Positions 6,817 to 14,131 of a stretch of DNA of 64,000 nt are shown here, piece after piece. How positions within the stretch are numbered: the first letter of the stretch is position 1; each line of letters opens with the position of its first letter. The stretch comes from Chloroflexota bacterium (GTDB lineage: Bacteria > Chloroflexota > Anaerolineae > VGOG01). The stretch is from assembly GCA_030611885.1 (NCBI GenBank), contig JAUWOY010000004.1:1-64000 (forward strand), written 5' to 3'. The translations under genes and the position numbers were made by a program. The notes under the pieces were generated by a model. It was given only the letters and a program-made list of their open reading frames with translations. It was not told the DNA's origin and did no database searches.

Positions 6817-9516
6817 TTATTTTCTATGCTGCATCCTCTTCAAGTAATCGGCGATTTCTTGGTACCCCTCGTCGCGCTTGATTTTGGCCAGTTCCTCCAG
6901 GGTGAAGATGATCTGCCGTCGAGCGAAGGGGGCTGCCTCAGCCATCAGATCTCTCTGCTCGCGCACATAGATCATGTAGTGCGCACCGTCAATGGCCAGT
7001 TCCGGGTCGGTGGCGTTGATGCTGTCTCGCCGTGCCGTCGGCAGAACCACCCGAAGCTTGCCGCGCTCGGAGCGGAGCAGGTCGCGGTCGGTGAAGTCCT
7101 CCACGTCGGCGCCACGGCCGCGCAGCAGCTTGTTCAGCGCGTCGTAGGTGATGGAGTCGCGGTTAGCCAGGAACAGCAGATAGAGCGCGGTCAACGTGTC
7201 GGTCTGGCCGACCAGGGCCTGGAAGCGTTCCTCGATGAGTTGCTCGGTGACGATGGTGCTGGTGCGCTTGACCGCTTCTTTCACCTCCACCATTTCTCCC
7301 TCTTCCATCACGTTGGGGTAGTGCTTGGAGTAGAGTTCCAGGCACTTGGCCTGGGCCACCACGCCCATGTCTGGCTCGCTGAGGTAGCGGCCATCGTGGC
7401 GGCGATAGTACTCCACAATCTCGCCCGCCCGGTCGTGGATCTGCTGTGCCAGGCGGTACCAACTGATGCGTTCCCCTTCGCCATCCCGCCGCCGGGCGAC
7501 GATGATGGTGTCGTAGGAGATGTTCTTCTTGTCGTAGATGTGGGTGCTGGTGGACATCTCGGAGTGGATGGGCCAGGCGGCGGTGATGTAAAATCCAGCG
7601 TCCAGCAGCGCCTTCAGCACTGCGCTCCAGGCCTCGTCTTTCTTGTGGTGGTAGGTAAAGACCATCATCCCGTCCTGCTTGAGCACGCGGTAGCACTCGC
7701 GGAAGATATCGGTCAGGATACGCAGGAAATCGGCCTCATCCTTGCCCTGGGCGGTGTTCTTGACTGCCTCCTTGGCCTTGGGTGTCAGTGCAGCGCGGAA
7801 GTAGGGGTAGCGATCCTTGAGCGCCAGCCGCAGCCAGACGTAGAAGAAATCGGCGAGTTCCGAGTACATCACGTTGTCGTAGTAGGGTGGGTCGGTGAGC
7901 ACCAGGTCCACGCAGTTATCGGGCAGGGGCAGGAAGTCTGCGGAGCGGCAAAGGAGCAACGTGTTGCCTTGCTGACCAAGATCGTTAAATGACTTAGCAA
8001 GTCGGCCATCTAGTGCACTAAAGCCATGTTTTTCTCTTAGCTTGTCACCATCCAAATATCTCTCAAATGGCGAACAACAATATTTCTTACCCGATCGGAC
8101 TTTTTCGTATTCCGTTTCGAAACTACCTCGACCATATTTTGTTCCCCAGAGATTGTCTTCGGTTAATGTAAGACCAGGATAGTAGGCATGTCTCGTGTAC
8201 AAGGGTCTTATATGATGTTTGGACATATCATAGGTGCAAAACATGTTATTGCAATCTAGTGTTTTGGATAGTGACAAGAGCATCAATTCGCTAGTATTTT
8301 GATTATCTATTTCCATAATCGCTCGCAACAGCTTCCCCAAACCCAGCAACTGCCGAGCGTTGAATATGTCGCGGAAGTTGTGGTAGCCGTGATTGAGCAG
8401 TTCGCGCGTTTTCTCTCCCGGTGGTACTTCCTGATCCGGCAGGAGCAGGGTGTCGCCAACCTCGGCCAGTTCCCGCTCCGCTGCGCGGTAGAGTGCCCAG
8501 TCTTCCTCGTCGGCAGCCTTGTAGCCCTTCAGGTCGCAGTGGGGGCAGTAATACTCCACGCCGTAGAGTTGCTCGGGCGGCTTGCCTAACTGAGCGATGG
8601 CGTCCACCACCCGATACTTCTGCCGGCAGTCGGGTCGGGGGCAGGTGTAGTACTGGCCACTGGCGTTGCCCTCGGTGGCCTTGAAGGCGTGACCGCAGTG
8701 GTGGCAGCGGTGCTCGGCACGGTAATTCCGGGCCTCGAACATCCCCCCGCAGTTCGGGCAGAGCAGGTGGTAGAATTCACTTTCGTCGAACTCCCAGTCG
8801 CATTCGGGGCAGCGTGGCTCGGCCTCGGTGGGGGCAAAGTCGGCCCCGCACTCGGCGCACAAGACGTGCGGATGGTGCTCCACTCGCACTGAGCGCGACG
8901 AGGCCACGCGGTAGTCTTTGAACAGCGGCACCGGGTGGCCGCAGTTAGTGCAGGCTAACTCCTTGACCCAGAAGTAGTACATCGCGTCGGCCTCTTTGCC
9001 GCAGTCGGGGCAGGTCGTCTTGTAGTACTTGAGGATCTCCAGCGCGACGGTTTCTTTCAAATGCTCGAAAGCGGCGTCCAACTCGTCCAGGTCTACCGGC
9101 TCAATCTCTTTTTTGACCACGAACCAGGCCACGGGGTTGAGGTCGCAGCCGATGACGTCCGCCCCCAGCCGCAGCGACTCCACGATGCTGGTGCCGCCGC
9201 CCATCATCGGATCCAACACCACCTTGCCCTTTCCCACCTGGGCGTCCTTCAGGTAGAGGTCCCAGATGCGCTCCTCCTCGCTTTTCTCGAAGGTCAGCAA
9301 ATCGGCGCCCACCTCGGCCTCGGCCTGCTCCAGCGTCTCTTCGTCGGTGAGGGCATAGAGGGCAATGGTGCGGAAGACGCTGCCCAGCCGTCGCGCCCAC
9401 CATTTGTGCATGGTGTAAACAGGGCGGTAGTAGCGCTTGGCGTGGGCCTCCCGCTCGGCGATGCGGTTCACCTCGCTGATGGGAAATTTGCGTTCGATGG
9501 GTTTTTGGTCGGGCAT
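6817..9516 (-). CDS. DUF1156 adenine-specific DNA methyltransferase with zinc ribbons
   Basis: I prefer the start MPDQKPIERKFPISEVNRI at 9516, which has a GGGGGAATCC site before it; an ATG 24 bp upstream is possible. The 899-residue enzyme opens with the DUF1156 block (RYYRPVYTMHKWWARRLGSV). The SAM site DPMMGGGTSIVESLRLGAD follows, then an insert with at least eight CxxC-type pairs (for example CPDCGKEADA, CAECGADF, CPNCGGMF, CHHCGHAF). The catalytic DPPY lies in LVLTDPPYYDNVMYSEL. This is the known COG1743-type zinc-ribbon adenine methylase, which often accompanies DUF499 ATPases. Presumed role: N6-methylation of host DNA in a BREX/Pgl-like defence system. An antisense RNA candidate lies just upstream of its ribosome-binding site. 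Confidence 0.9.
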   Translation of the reverse strand: MPDQKPIERKFPISEVNRIAEREAHAKRYYRPVYTMHKWWARRLGSVFRTIALYALTDEETLEQAEAEVGADLLTFEKSEEERIWDLYLKDAQVGKGKVVLDPMMGGGTSIVESLRLGADVIGCDLNPVAWFVVKKEIEPVDLDELDAAFEHLKETVALEILKYYKTTCPDCGKEADAMYYFWVKELACTNCGHPVPLFKDYRVASSRSVRVEHHPHVLCAECGADFAPTEAEPRCPECDWEFDESEFYHLLCPNCGGMFEARNYRAEHRCHHCGHAFKATEGNASGQYYTCPRPDCRQKYRVVDAIAQLGKPPEQLYGVEYYCPHCDLKGYKAADEEDWALYRAAERELAEVGDTLLLPDQEVPPGEKTRELLNHGYHNFRDIFNARQLLGLGKLLRAIMEIDNQNTSELMLLSLSKTLDCNNMFCTYDMSKHHIRPLYTRHAYYPGLTLTEDNLWGTKYGRGSFETEYEKVRSGKKYCCSPFERYLDGDKLREKHGFSALDGRLAKSFNDLGQQGNTLLLCRSADFLPLPDNCVDLVLTDPPYYDNVMYSELADFFYVWLRLALKDRYPYFRAALTPKAKEAVKNTAQGKDEADFLRILTDIFRECYRVLKQDGMMVFTYHHKKDEAWSAVLKALLDAGFYITAAWPIHSEMSTSTHIYDKKNISYDTIIVARRRDGEGERISWYRLAQQIHDRAGEIVEYYRRHDGRYLSEPDMGVVAQAKCLELYSKHYPNVMEEGEMVEVKEAVKRTSTIVTEQLIEERFQALVGQTDTLTALYLLFLANRDSITYDALNKLLRGRGADVEDFTDRDLLRSERGKLRVVLPTARRDSINATDPELAIDGAHYMIYVREQRDLMAEAAPFARRQIIFTLEELAKIKRDEGYQEIADYLKRMQHRK

Positions 9517-9526
9517 GGATTCCCCC

Positions 9527-9555
9527 TTGACAAATGTCAAGAAATTTGTTATAAT
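9527..9555 (+). promoter_or_regulatory. Perfect sigma70 promoter, opposite to the operon
   Basis: TTGACA (9527-9532), exactly 17 bp, TATAAT (9550-9555) on the plus strand. It overlaps the translation-initiation region of the minus-strand methylase gene and drives transcription away from it, toward the 3' end of the DUF3800 gene. Confidence 0.85.
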
Positions 9556-9561
9556 GTAAAC

Positions 9562-9622
9562 GAAAGATGGATCGGGAGTGCCCGGTCGCGAGGGGAGAGC
9601 CGCGTAGGCTCTCTCTTTGTTT
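9562..9622 (+). ncRNA. Candidate antisense small RNA inside the defence operon
   Basis: Seven bases after the perfect promoter the predicted transcript starts. It contains a small hairpin (CGGG-AGT-GCCCG region, 9573-9584) and ends in an intrinsic terminator: GAGAGCC (9595-9601), GCGTA loop, GGCTCTC (9607-9613), then TCTTTGTTTTT. The result is about 60 nt with no open frame. It would be perfectly complementary to the intercistronic mRNA between the DUF3800 and methylase genes, ending 45 nt before the methylase start, so it could control methylase translation or mRNA stability. Promoter and terminator are seen directly; expression and function are inference. Confidence 0.6.
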
Positions 9623-10405
9623 TTAGAACTCTCTATCCAGGTGCAAGTAGTGATCGAAAGTGGCCTGCGGAAAGATCTTGACGCCGTATCCTAAGATGCG
9701 ACTTGCCTCTCCTGGCTTGTGACAAATCTTCGCCCGGAGCACATCAAATGAGAGTTGAGCACCCGTCGGATCGAGAATCTTCCGCGCAATTGGATAAGCG
9801 GCCAAATCAGCGATCTGCAGCCCTGCGATGTTCTCTCGCTTTTTCTCTGTCCACAGCGTGGTGATCCCCTCAAAACTCTGATAGTCGGACCCCCCAGCTT
9901 TTAACCGGAAGAACTCCTCCTTCAGCAACTTATCCTCAACTCGACCCCGCGACTCGGCGATGATGTGCCCCTCATTGTTCCCACCGCTGCGACGCATCGT
10001 CAACCCAAAGCGCTCCATCATGAATTCCAAGCTCAAATGATAGGGATGCCTGGCACGGTCTCCGTATTGAGCCAGGTGCTCGCGTTTGAGAATCGCTATC
10101 GCAATGATCGAGAACTCCAACCGTCTCATAAGCTCATTGAGGGCTTCGTAAAATTCCCCTCGCCTATCCCGATCTTTCAGAAAGTAGAAAGCCCCTTGGT
10201 GCTTACGGATATCTTGAGAATGCAAGATGATATTTGTGGAGTTCCAAAACCGAATTTTGAGATTGTCAATCAGCGGTCGTGCCGTGGCGCTGTAGTACTC
10301 CTTCTCGAAAACACATCCGCACAGGCAAAACAAGGGGAAATTATCATCAATATTCTGCAGGTTGTGATCGCCTGATTCATCAACGAACATCACATACTGA
10401 GCCAA
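9623..10405 (-). CDS. DUF3800 family protein (predicted RNase H-fold)
   Basis: The 260 residues begin MAQYVMFVDESGDHNLQ, the defining FxDESGD motif of DUF3800, with the C-terminal signature IAGLQIADLAAYPIARK. The conserved acidic residues (D9, E10, D13 and the D of QIADL) are arranged as in RNase H-like nucleases, but activity of the family is unproven. It is encoded 19 bp after the PglZ gene and before the methylase, so it is probably an effector or nuclease part of the same system. Its stop codon abuts the T-tract of the antisense RNA candidate. Confidence 0.85.
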   Translation of the reverse strand: MAQYVMFVDESGDHNLQNIDDNFPLFCLCGCVFEKEYYSATARPLIDNLKIRFWNSTNIILHSQDIRKHQGAFYFLKDRDRRGEFYEALNELMRRLEFSIIAIAILKREHLAQYGDRARHPYHLSLEFMMERFGLTMRRSGGNNEGHIIAESRGRVEDKLLKEEFFRLKAGGSDYQSFEGITTLWTEKKRENIAGLQIADLAAYPIARKILDPTGAQLSFDVLRAKICHKPGEASRILGYGVKIFPQATFDHYLHLDREF

Positions 10406-10424
10406 GACTTCACCCTTGTGCTTG

Positions 10425-11303
10425 CTAAAACGCGATTCGCAACACTGGCACCAGGCACTCCAGCAGGCTGATCCCTCCGTGCAGCATCACCTTATACTTG
10501 CCCCGCGTAGCCCAGGCGTAGCGATTGCCCACCAGGTAGTGCCCACCGTGTTGGACGATGTACCCTGCCTCAATAAGCTCATCTGCCTTCGTATTGATCT
10601 CGGCGTAACGCGAGGCGCTGAAAATGGCCTGCATGGCTCCTTGCAAACGCCTCGGCAGAGGGAGAAAATGCGTCTCGGTGCTGATGTAGCCGTGATCCGA
10701 GGTCACCAGGAACTCGTTCCCGTATAGTGTCTCACAGATGTTTAACAGCACCTGGCGGGATTTCTTGTAGATGTCGGTCTGTGTCCGCACCTTGACCCGT
10801 CCCTTGATGTCCTCCAGTTCCTTGTCTGGGATGGGACACCAAACCCCCCGTTCGTCACCGTCCAGCGACAGCCGATTGACGTCTTTGATCTCCACCGTCT
10901 TTGCCCGCCAGGGGTAGAAAATCGCCTCTTTGTAGAAGGTCGTCTCCGAGGGCAGGCGGGAGTAGGCGAAGGAGAGCTCACAATCAGCGTCCAGGTCACG
11001 GCAAAGAAGCAGCGCCTCCCGCAGGCTCAGCGCGTCCATCCAGATGATGGGCACCTTTACGGATTCCACATCCAGATTGCAGCGCAAGCAGCAATCGGGC
11101 AGAATCTCCCGATAGAGTTCTGGATAGGCGGTCCCCAGCACCTTCTCCAGGTACATCGTCCGCCGCTCGCCTTGCTTGAAGTAGGTCTCTCCCGACTCTG
11201 CTTCAGGGCGCCACAGGCTCTGTAGATACTTCCATATCACCGGCATCGGATCGTCAGCTTGAATCAGTTGACTCAGCAGGGCGGCAAGTTGTAGGCTATC
11301 CAC
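10425..11303 (-). CDS. Short PglZ-domain (alkaline phosphatase superfamily) protein
   Basis: This 292-residue protein has the PglZ landmarks IIWMDALSLREALLL (metal-binding Asp and adjacent helix), FLVTSDHGYIS (D-H metal ligands) and MLHGGISLLECLVPVL (the terminal HGG-S-E-VP block). PglZ proteins are core parts of BREX and Pgl phage-defence systems. This one is much shorter than typical PglZ (about 600-900 residues) because it lacks N- and C-terminal extensions. It overlaps the DUF499 ATPase gene by 8 bp, indicating stoichiometric coupling. Assignment is by motif reading; metal-dependent nuclease or phosphodiesterase activity is the family expectation. Confidence 0.8.
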   Translation of the reverse strand: MDSLQLAALLSQLIQADDPMPVIWKYLQSLWRPEAESGETYFKQGERRTMYLEKVLGTAYPELYREILPDCCLRCNLDVESVKVPIIWMDALSLREALLLCRDLDADCELSFAYSRLPSETTFYKEAIFYPWRAKTVEIKDVNRLSLDGDERGVWCPIPDKELEDIKGRVKVRTQTDIYKKSRQVLLNICETLYGNEFLVTSDHGYISTETHFLPLPRRLQGAMQAIFSASRYAEINTKADELIEAGYIVQHGGHYLVGNRYAWATRGKYKVMLHGGISLLECLVPVLRIAF

Positions 11304-13716
11304 GATGCACCACCTTTAACTGCAATCGGATGGCTGTCCCCTCAGGCAGGCCGGCTATCAGTTTCTCCAGCATGGCTTTGTCCAGCGGCAACTGGCGTTT
11401 GTCAACCACGATGGCAACCTCGTGCACTGTATCCTGTGGCCCTAACTCTTGTAACCCTAGCGGTGTGTAGCCGACAATCGAGAGAGGCTGCGGAGGAGCT
11501 TCCAGGGTAGAAACCGAAACACCCTCCACGGCCTCGCCCTCCGGGACAAGCGTCTTCTTCTCACCCACCGGTGGGTACATCAGTTCCCCTTCTCGCTCAC
11601 CGGTTCGTTTCTCTTCTCCTCCCTCCACCTCTGGCTCCCACTGTTTGAGAACCTCATAGCGGGCTACGGAGAGCCCCTCGTGAGCAAACAGTGGAAAAGG
11701 GTCACGCCCCGGCAGGTAGTTTTGCTTCAATCCCTTGAAGCCAATTTCCCGGTTGCGATAGAGCTCCTGGAGCGCTTTCTCGACGTCGTCTCGTTCTTTG
11801 ACCATCGGATAGCGGCGAATGCGGAAGAAGTCGTCAATCAGGCGTTTGACCTCAATGAAATCTTGCTCCTCGAGGGTATCCAGTATCTGATCGTAAGCCG
11901 CATCCAGACCGGCCACGGCACGCTGCTTGATCACCTCCACGCCGGGGTCTACGTTGCGTTTGGACAACCTGCCGCTCGTCATCCACTGCACGTAACGACC
12001 GTAGGCCTCCCGCAAATCTTCGACTAACCGAGGCAGGTCCTCTTCATTCTTCGTCGCCAGCAACTCTTCACGCAGCTCCTCGATATCCCGCTGCTCCCCC
12101 GTCAACAGACGCTCTTCGGCCACTACTCGTTTGGCATTCTCCAGATTGTCGCGCCACTCGTAGACGCTCTTCGTACCCAGGAACGCCTTCGGCACCACCA
12201 GCACTGCTCGGTTAGGCCAATTTAGTTTTCCCAGCGCTGCGTTGATCTCGTCGTCATCCATATCGCGCGGAGCCACGACGACTTTTAGCCGTTGATCATC
12301 AATGTCCTCCAATTCGGAGAACAGATAGGCTCCTTTGCCAAACACCTTTTTCTTGATTAGCTCGTCAATCTTGGCTCGCGCCTCCTCAATTTCCACCCGA
12401 CCGGCCTCCGCCCGAACGATGGCATAGATATTCAGTTCCGGGGTGAGTCGGAATCGGCCGTTGCCTTTCAAATGGAACGCCGTCCCATCAAGTTCCTTCA
12501 GCGGCATAGTGATCTCGTTGACGCTTCCCTCTGGCCGTAGCAAACCCTGGACTAATTCCTCCCGGGTTGCCCCCGGCATACTGGGGCGCAGCGAATAGAA
12601 GAAGATCGTTGAGAGCAGAGCCTCGGCGTGCTTGATCTCCCGACAGCGCTCAATGTCCTCTTGAAGGACGGTATGCAGCGTCGAATCAATGGAGAGCAGT
12701 TCGCGGGCGGGCACATCGGACGCTAACAGCAGGTCCCGATTAGTCCACTGAGTAGCCACCAAGTCAGCCAGTGTGCGCAGCGTATCGCGGATGCCTTGCT
12801 GGCCTGGGCGAGCATAAATCTCCTTGAGTGTGTTGAAGAGGCTGGGATGGAAGGGATACAACTGGACCATCGTCTCCACGGACAGATCCTCAGTGGTGTA
12901 GCCACCGTAGCTGGTTAGATATGCTTTCACGATTTTCCGCGCCTTATCCTCATCGCGGTGGGCAAAGAGCCGATGGTGTACGATGGCCCACCGCTCTCCC
13001 ACAGCGACCATATTTTCAGGTACGGCGCCAGTGCGCCGCAGCAGCGCTTTGAGATCAGGATTCTGGTCTAGCAACGAGATGAATAAGAAGAGATTGAACC
13101 CTGGCTCGCTGGCCACCTCGGTCAAATTCTGCAAAAAGCCTCGGTTTCGTCCCCGCCGCACCTCGTCAGCGGCGATGCTGTCATACCAGTCTTCGATCTC
13201 ATCAATGAAAACGGCCAGCGTGCCCTCGCTCACCAATTGCTTGAGCAATGAGATGGTAGGGTAGTCCTTGACCTTTGGCAGCAGATCCTCCCGGTCCGCC
13301 CGGCGAAACAACGGCTCCCATAAATACTCAGGATGATCCTCTTGAGCAGAGATCATAACGGCTCGAGAATCATCCAATGGCAGGGAAGGAAGGCTGTGAT
13401 TCTGAAGCCACTTTTGGCCCAGTCCTGGGTGAGCAAACAGGTGATACAGCGCAATCAATGCGTGAGTCTTGCCGCTGCCCATTCTACCGATCGGTAGGAA
13501 AGCACCCTGAACCCGCTTACCTTCGAGTTTTTGGTACACCAGTTCGATGAAACGCTGCAGGGAAGCGGATGGATAAGTGACGGCGAAGAAGAGTCCCGGG
13601 TCGTTCTCCAGTTTATCGGCCTCAGCTTCGCGGCCGACGCGATAGGCCCTCAGATCACCCTGAAAGTTCCCGGTTAAAACATCAGGTCGCGGTTCAACAA
13701 CATCCTGAATCAGCAT
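11296..13716 (-). CDS. DUF499 P-loop ATPase
   Basis: In this 806-residue protein, Walker A is GRMGSGKT at residues 77-84, and Walker B is LAVFIDEIEDWY near residue 170. A sensor-type stretch LNLFLFISLLDQ-like follows, and the C-terminal end (GTAIRLQLKVVHRG) is typical of DUF499. This is the COG1483-type AAA+ ATPase that co-occurs with DUF1156 methylases and resembles BREX BrxC/PglY in size and role. It leads the operon: a GGAGGGAGAA site precedes the ATG, and a TTGCGG-N17-TATAAT promoter lies about 210 bp upstream. It probably forms a large ATP-driven complex with the PglZ protein. Confidence 0.9.
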   Translation of the reverse strand: MLIQDVVEPRPDVLTGNFQGDLRAYRVGREAEADKLENDPGLFFAVTYPSASLQRFIELVYQKLEGKRVQGAFLPIGRMGSGKTHALIALYHLFAHPGLGQKWLQNHSLPSLPLDDSRAVMISAQEDHPEYLWEPLFRRADREDLLPKVKDYPTISLLKQLVSEGTLAVFIDEIEDWYDSIAADEVRRGRNRGFLQNLTEVASEPGFNLFLFISLLDQNPDLKALLRRTGAVPENMVAVGERWAIVHHRLFAHRDEDKARKIVKAYLTSYGGYTTEDLSVETMVQLYPFHPSLFNTLKEIYARPGQQGIRDTLRTLADLVATQWTNRDLLLASDVPARELLSIDSTLHTVLQEDIERCREIKHAEALLSTIFFYSLRPSMPGATREELVQGLLRPEGSVNEITMPLKELDGTAFHLKGNGRFRLTPELNIYAIVRAEAGRVEIEEARAKIDELIKKKVFGKGAYLFSELEDIDDQRLKVVVAPRDMDDDEINAALGKLNWPNRAVLVVPKAFLGTKSVYEWRDNLENAKRVVAEERLLTGEQRDIEELREELLATKNEEDLPRLVEDLREAYGRYVQWMTSGRLSKRNVDPGVEVIKQRAVAGLDAAYDQILDTLEEQDFIEVKRLIDDFFRIRRYPMVKERDDVEKALQELYRNREIGFKGLKQNYLPGRDPFPLFAHEGLSVARYEVLKQWEPEVEGGEEKRTGEREGELMYPPVGEKKTLVPEGEAVEGVSVSTLEAPPQPLSIVGYTPLGLQELGPQDTVHEVAIVVDKRQLPLDKAMLEKLIAGLPEGTAIRLQLKVVHRG

Positions 13717-13924
13717 TTCTCCCTCCTTCTCCTAGCAACAAAGCGACCGAAGCCACCCAACACGGCTCGACTGAGTCATTGGTTTGAGCTCGGGCCGAAG
13801 GCTCGCCGAAGTCTTATGCATCTGGTAGATAGGCTTCTTGGCGGTGCCTTCTTTCAAGGCTCAATTGTCCAGTGGGCTACGAATCCGTGCCAAATCCCAC
13901 CGGCTGACATGTCTGTTCCCTACT
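13717..13924. other. Untranslated leader of the DUF499 operon
   Basis: About 200 bp lie between the promoter (13953-13925) and the DUF499 start on the minus strand. No ORF with a plausible ribosome-binding site, no strong hairpin and no known riboswitch is recognised. The unusually long leader is worth noting for regulation. Confidence 0.4.
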
Positions 13925-13953
13925 ATTATACATCACGATGGATGAAACCGCAA
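13925..13953 (-). promoter_or_regulatory. Promoter of the DUF499/PglZ/DUF1156 operon
   Basis: On the minus strand: TTGCGG (13953-13948), 17-bp spacer, TATAAT (13930-13925). Spacer and flanks match the promoter at 638-610 closely (TTGCG, TTTC, TCCA, GTGATGTATAAT, GTAG shared), more than two sigma70 promoters would by chance. Confidence 0.75.
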
Positions 13954-14048
13954 TTAGGGAAACCCTGAATTTAGGTAAGGCAAAGGATGAATCAAGTGGT
14001 GGTGGAGGCGCAGTTGCCCCACACCAGATTTCGCCTCATTTGGCAACA

Positions 14049-14090
14049 GCAAAAAAGCCACCTGCGCGGTTAACACAGGTGGCTTTCCTC
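14049..14090 (-). terminator. Intrinsic terminator of the GH57 gene
   Basis: On the minus strand GCCACCTG and CAGGTGGC form an 8-bp GC-rich stem followed by TTTTTT, about 40 bp after the GH57 stop. The same hairpin and flank (GCGCGGTT loop, AAAAAAGCCACCTG on plus) recurs at 36283-36316, so this is a shared terminator repeat. Confidence 0.85.
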
Positions 14091-14131
14091 TCAGAAAGAT
14101 GGGAAATAGGGTTGACGATGTGTACAAAAGT

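Noticed and set aside
6826-7992. Plus-strand frame of 388 codons
   Set aside because: It is antisense to the DUF1156 methylase and rich in His/Val/Gly from complementary codons; no domain is visible.
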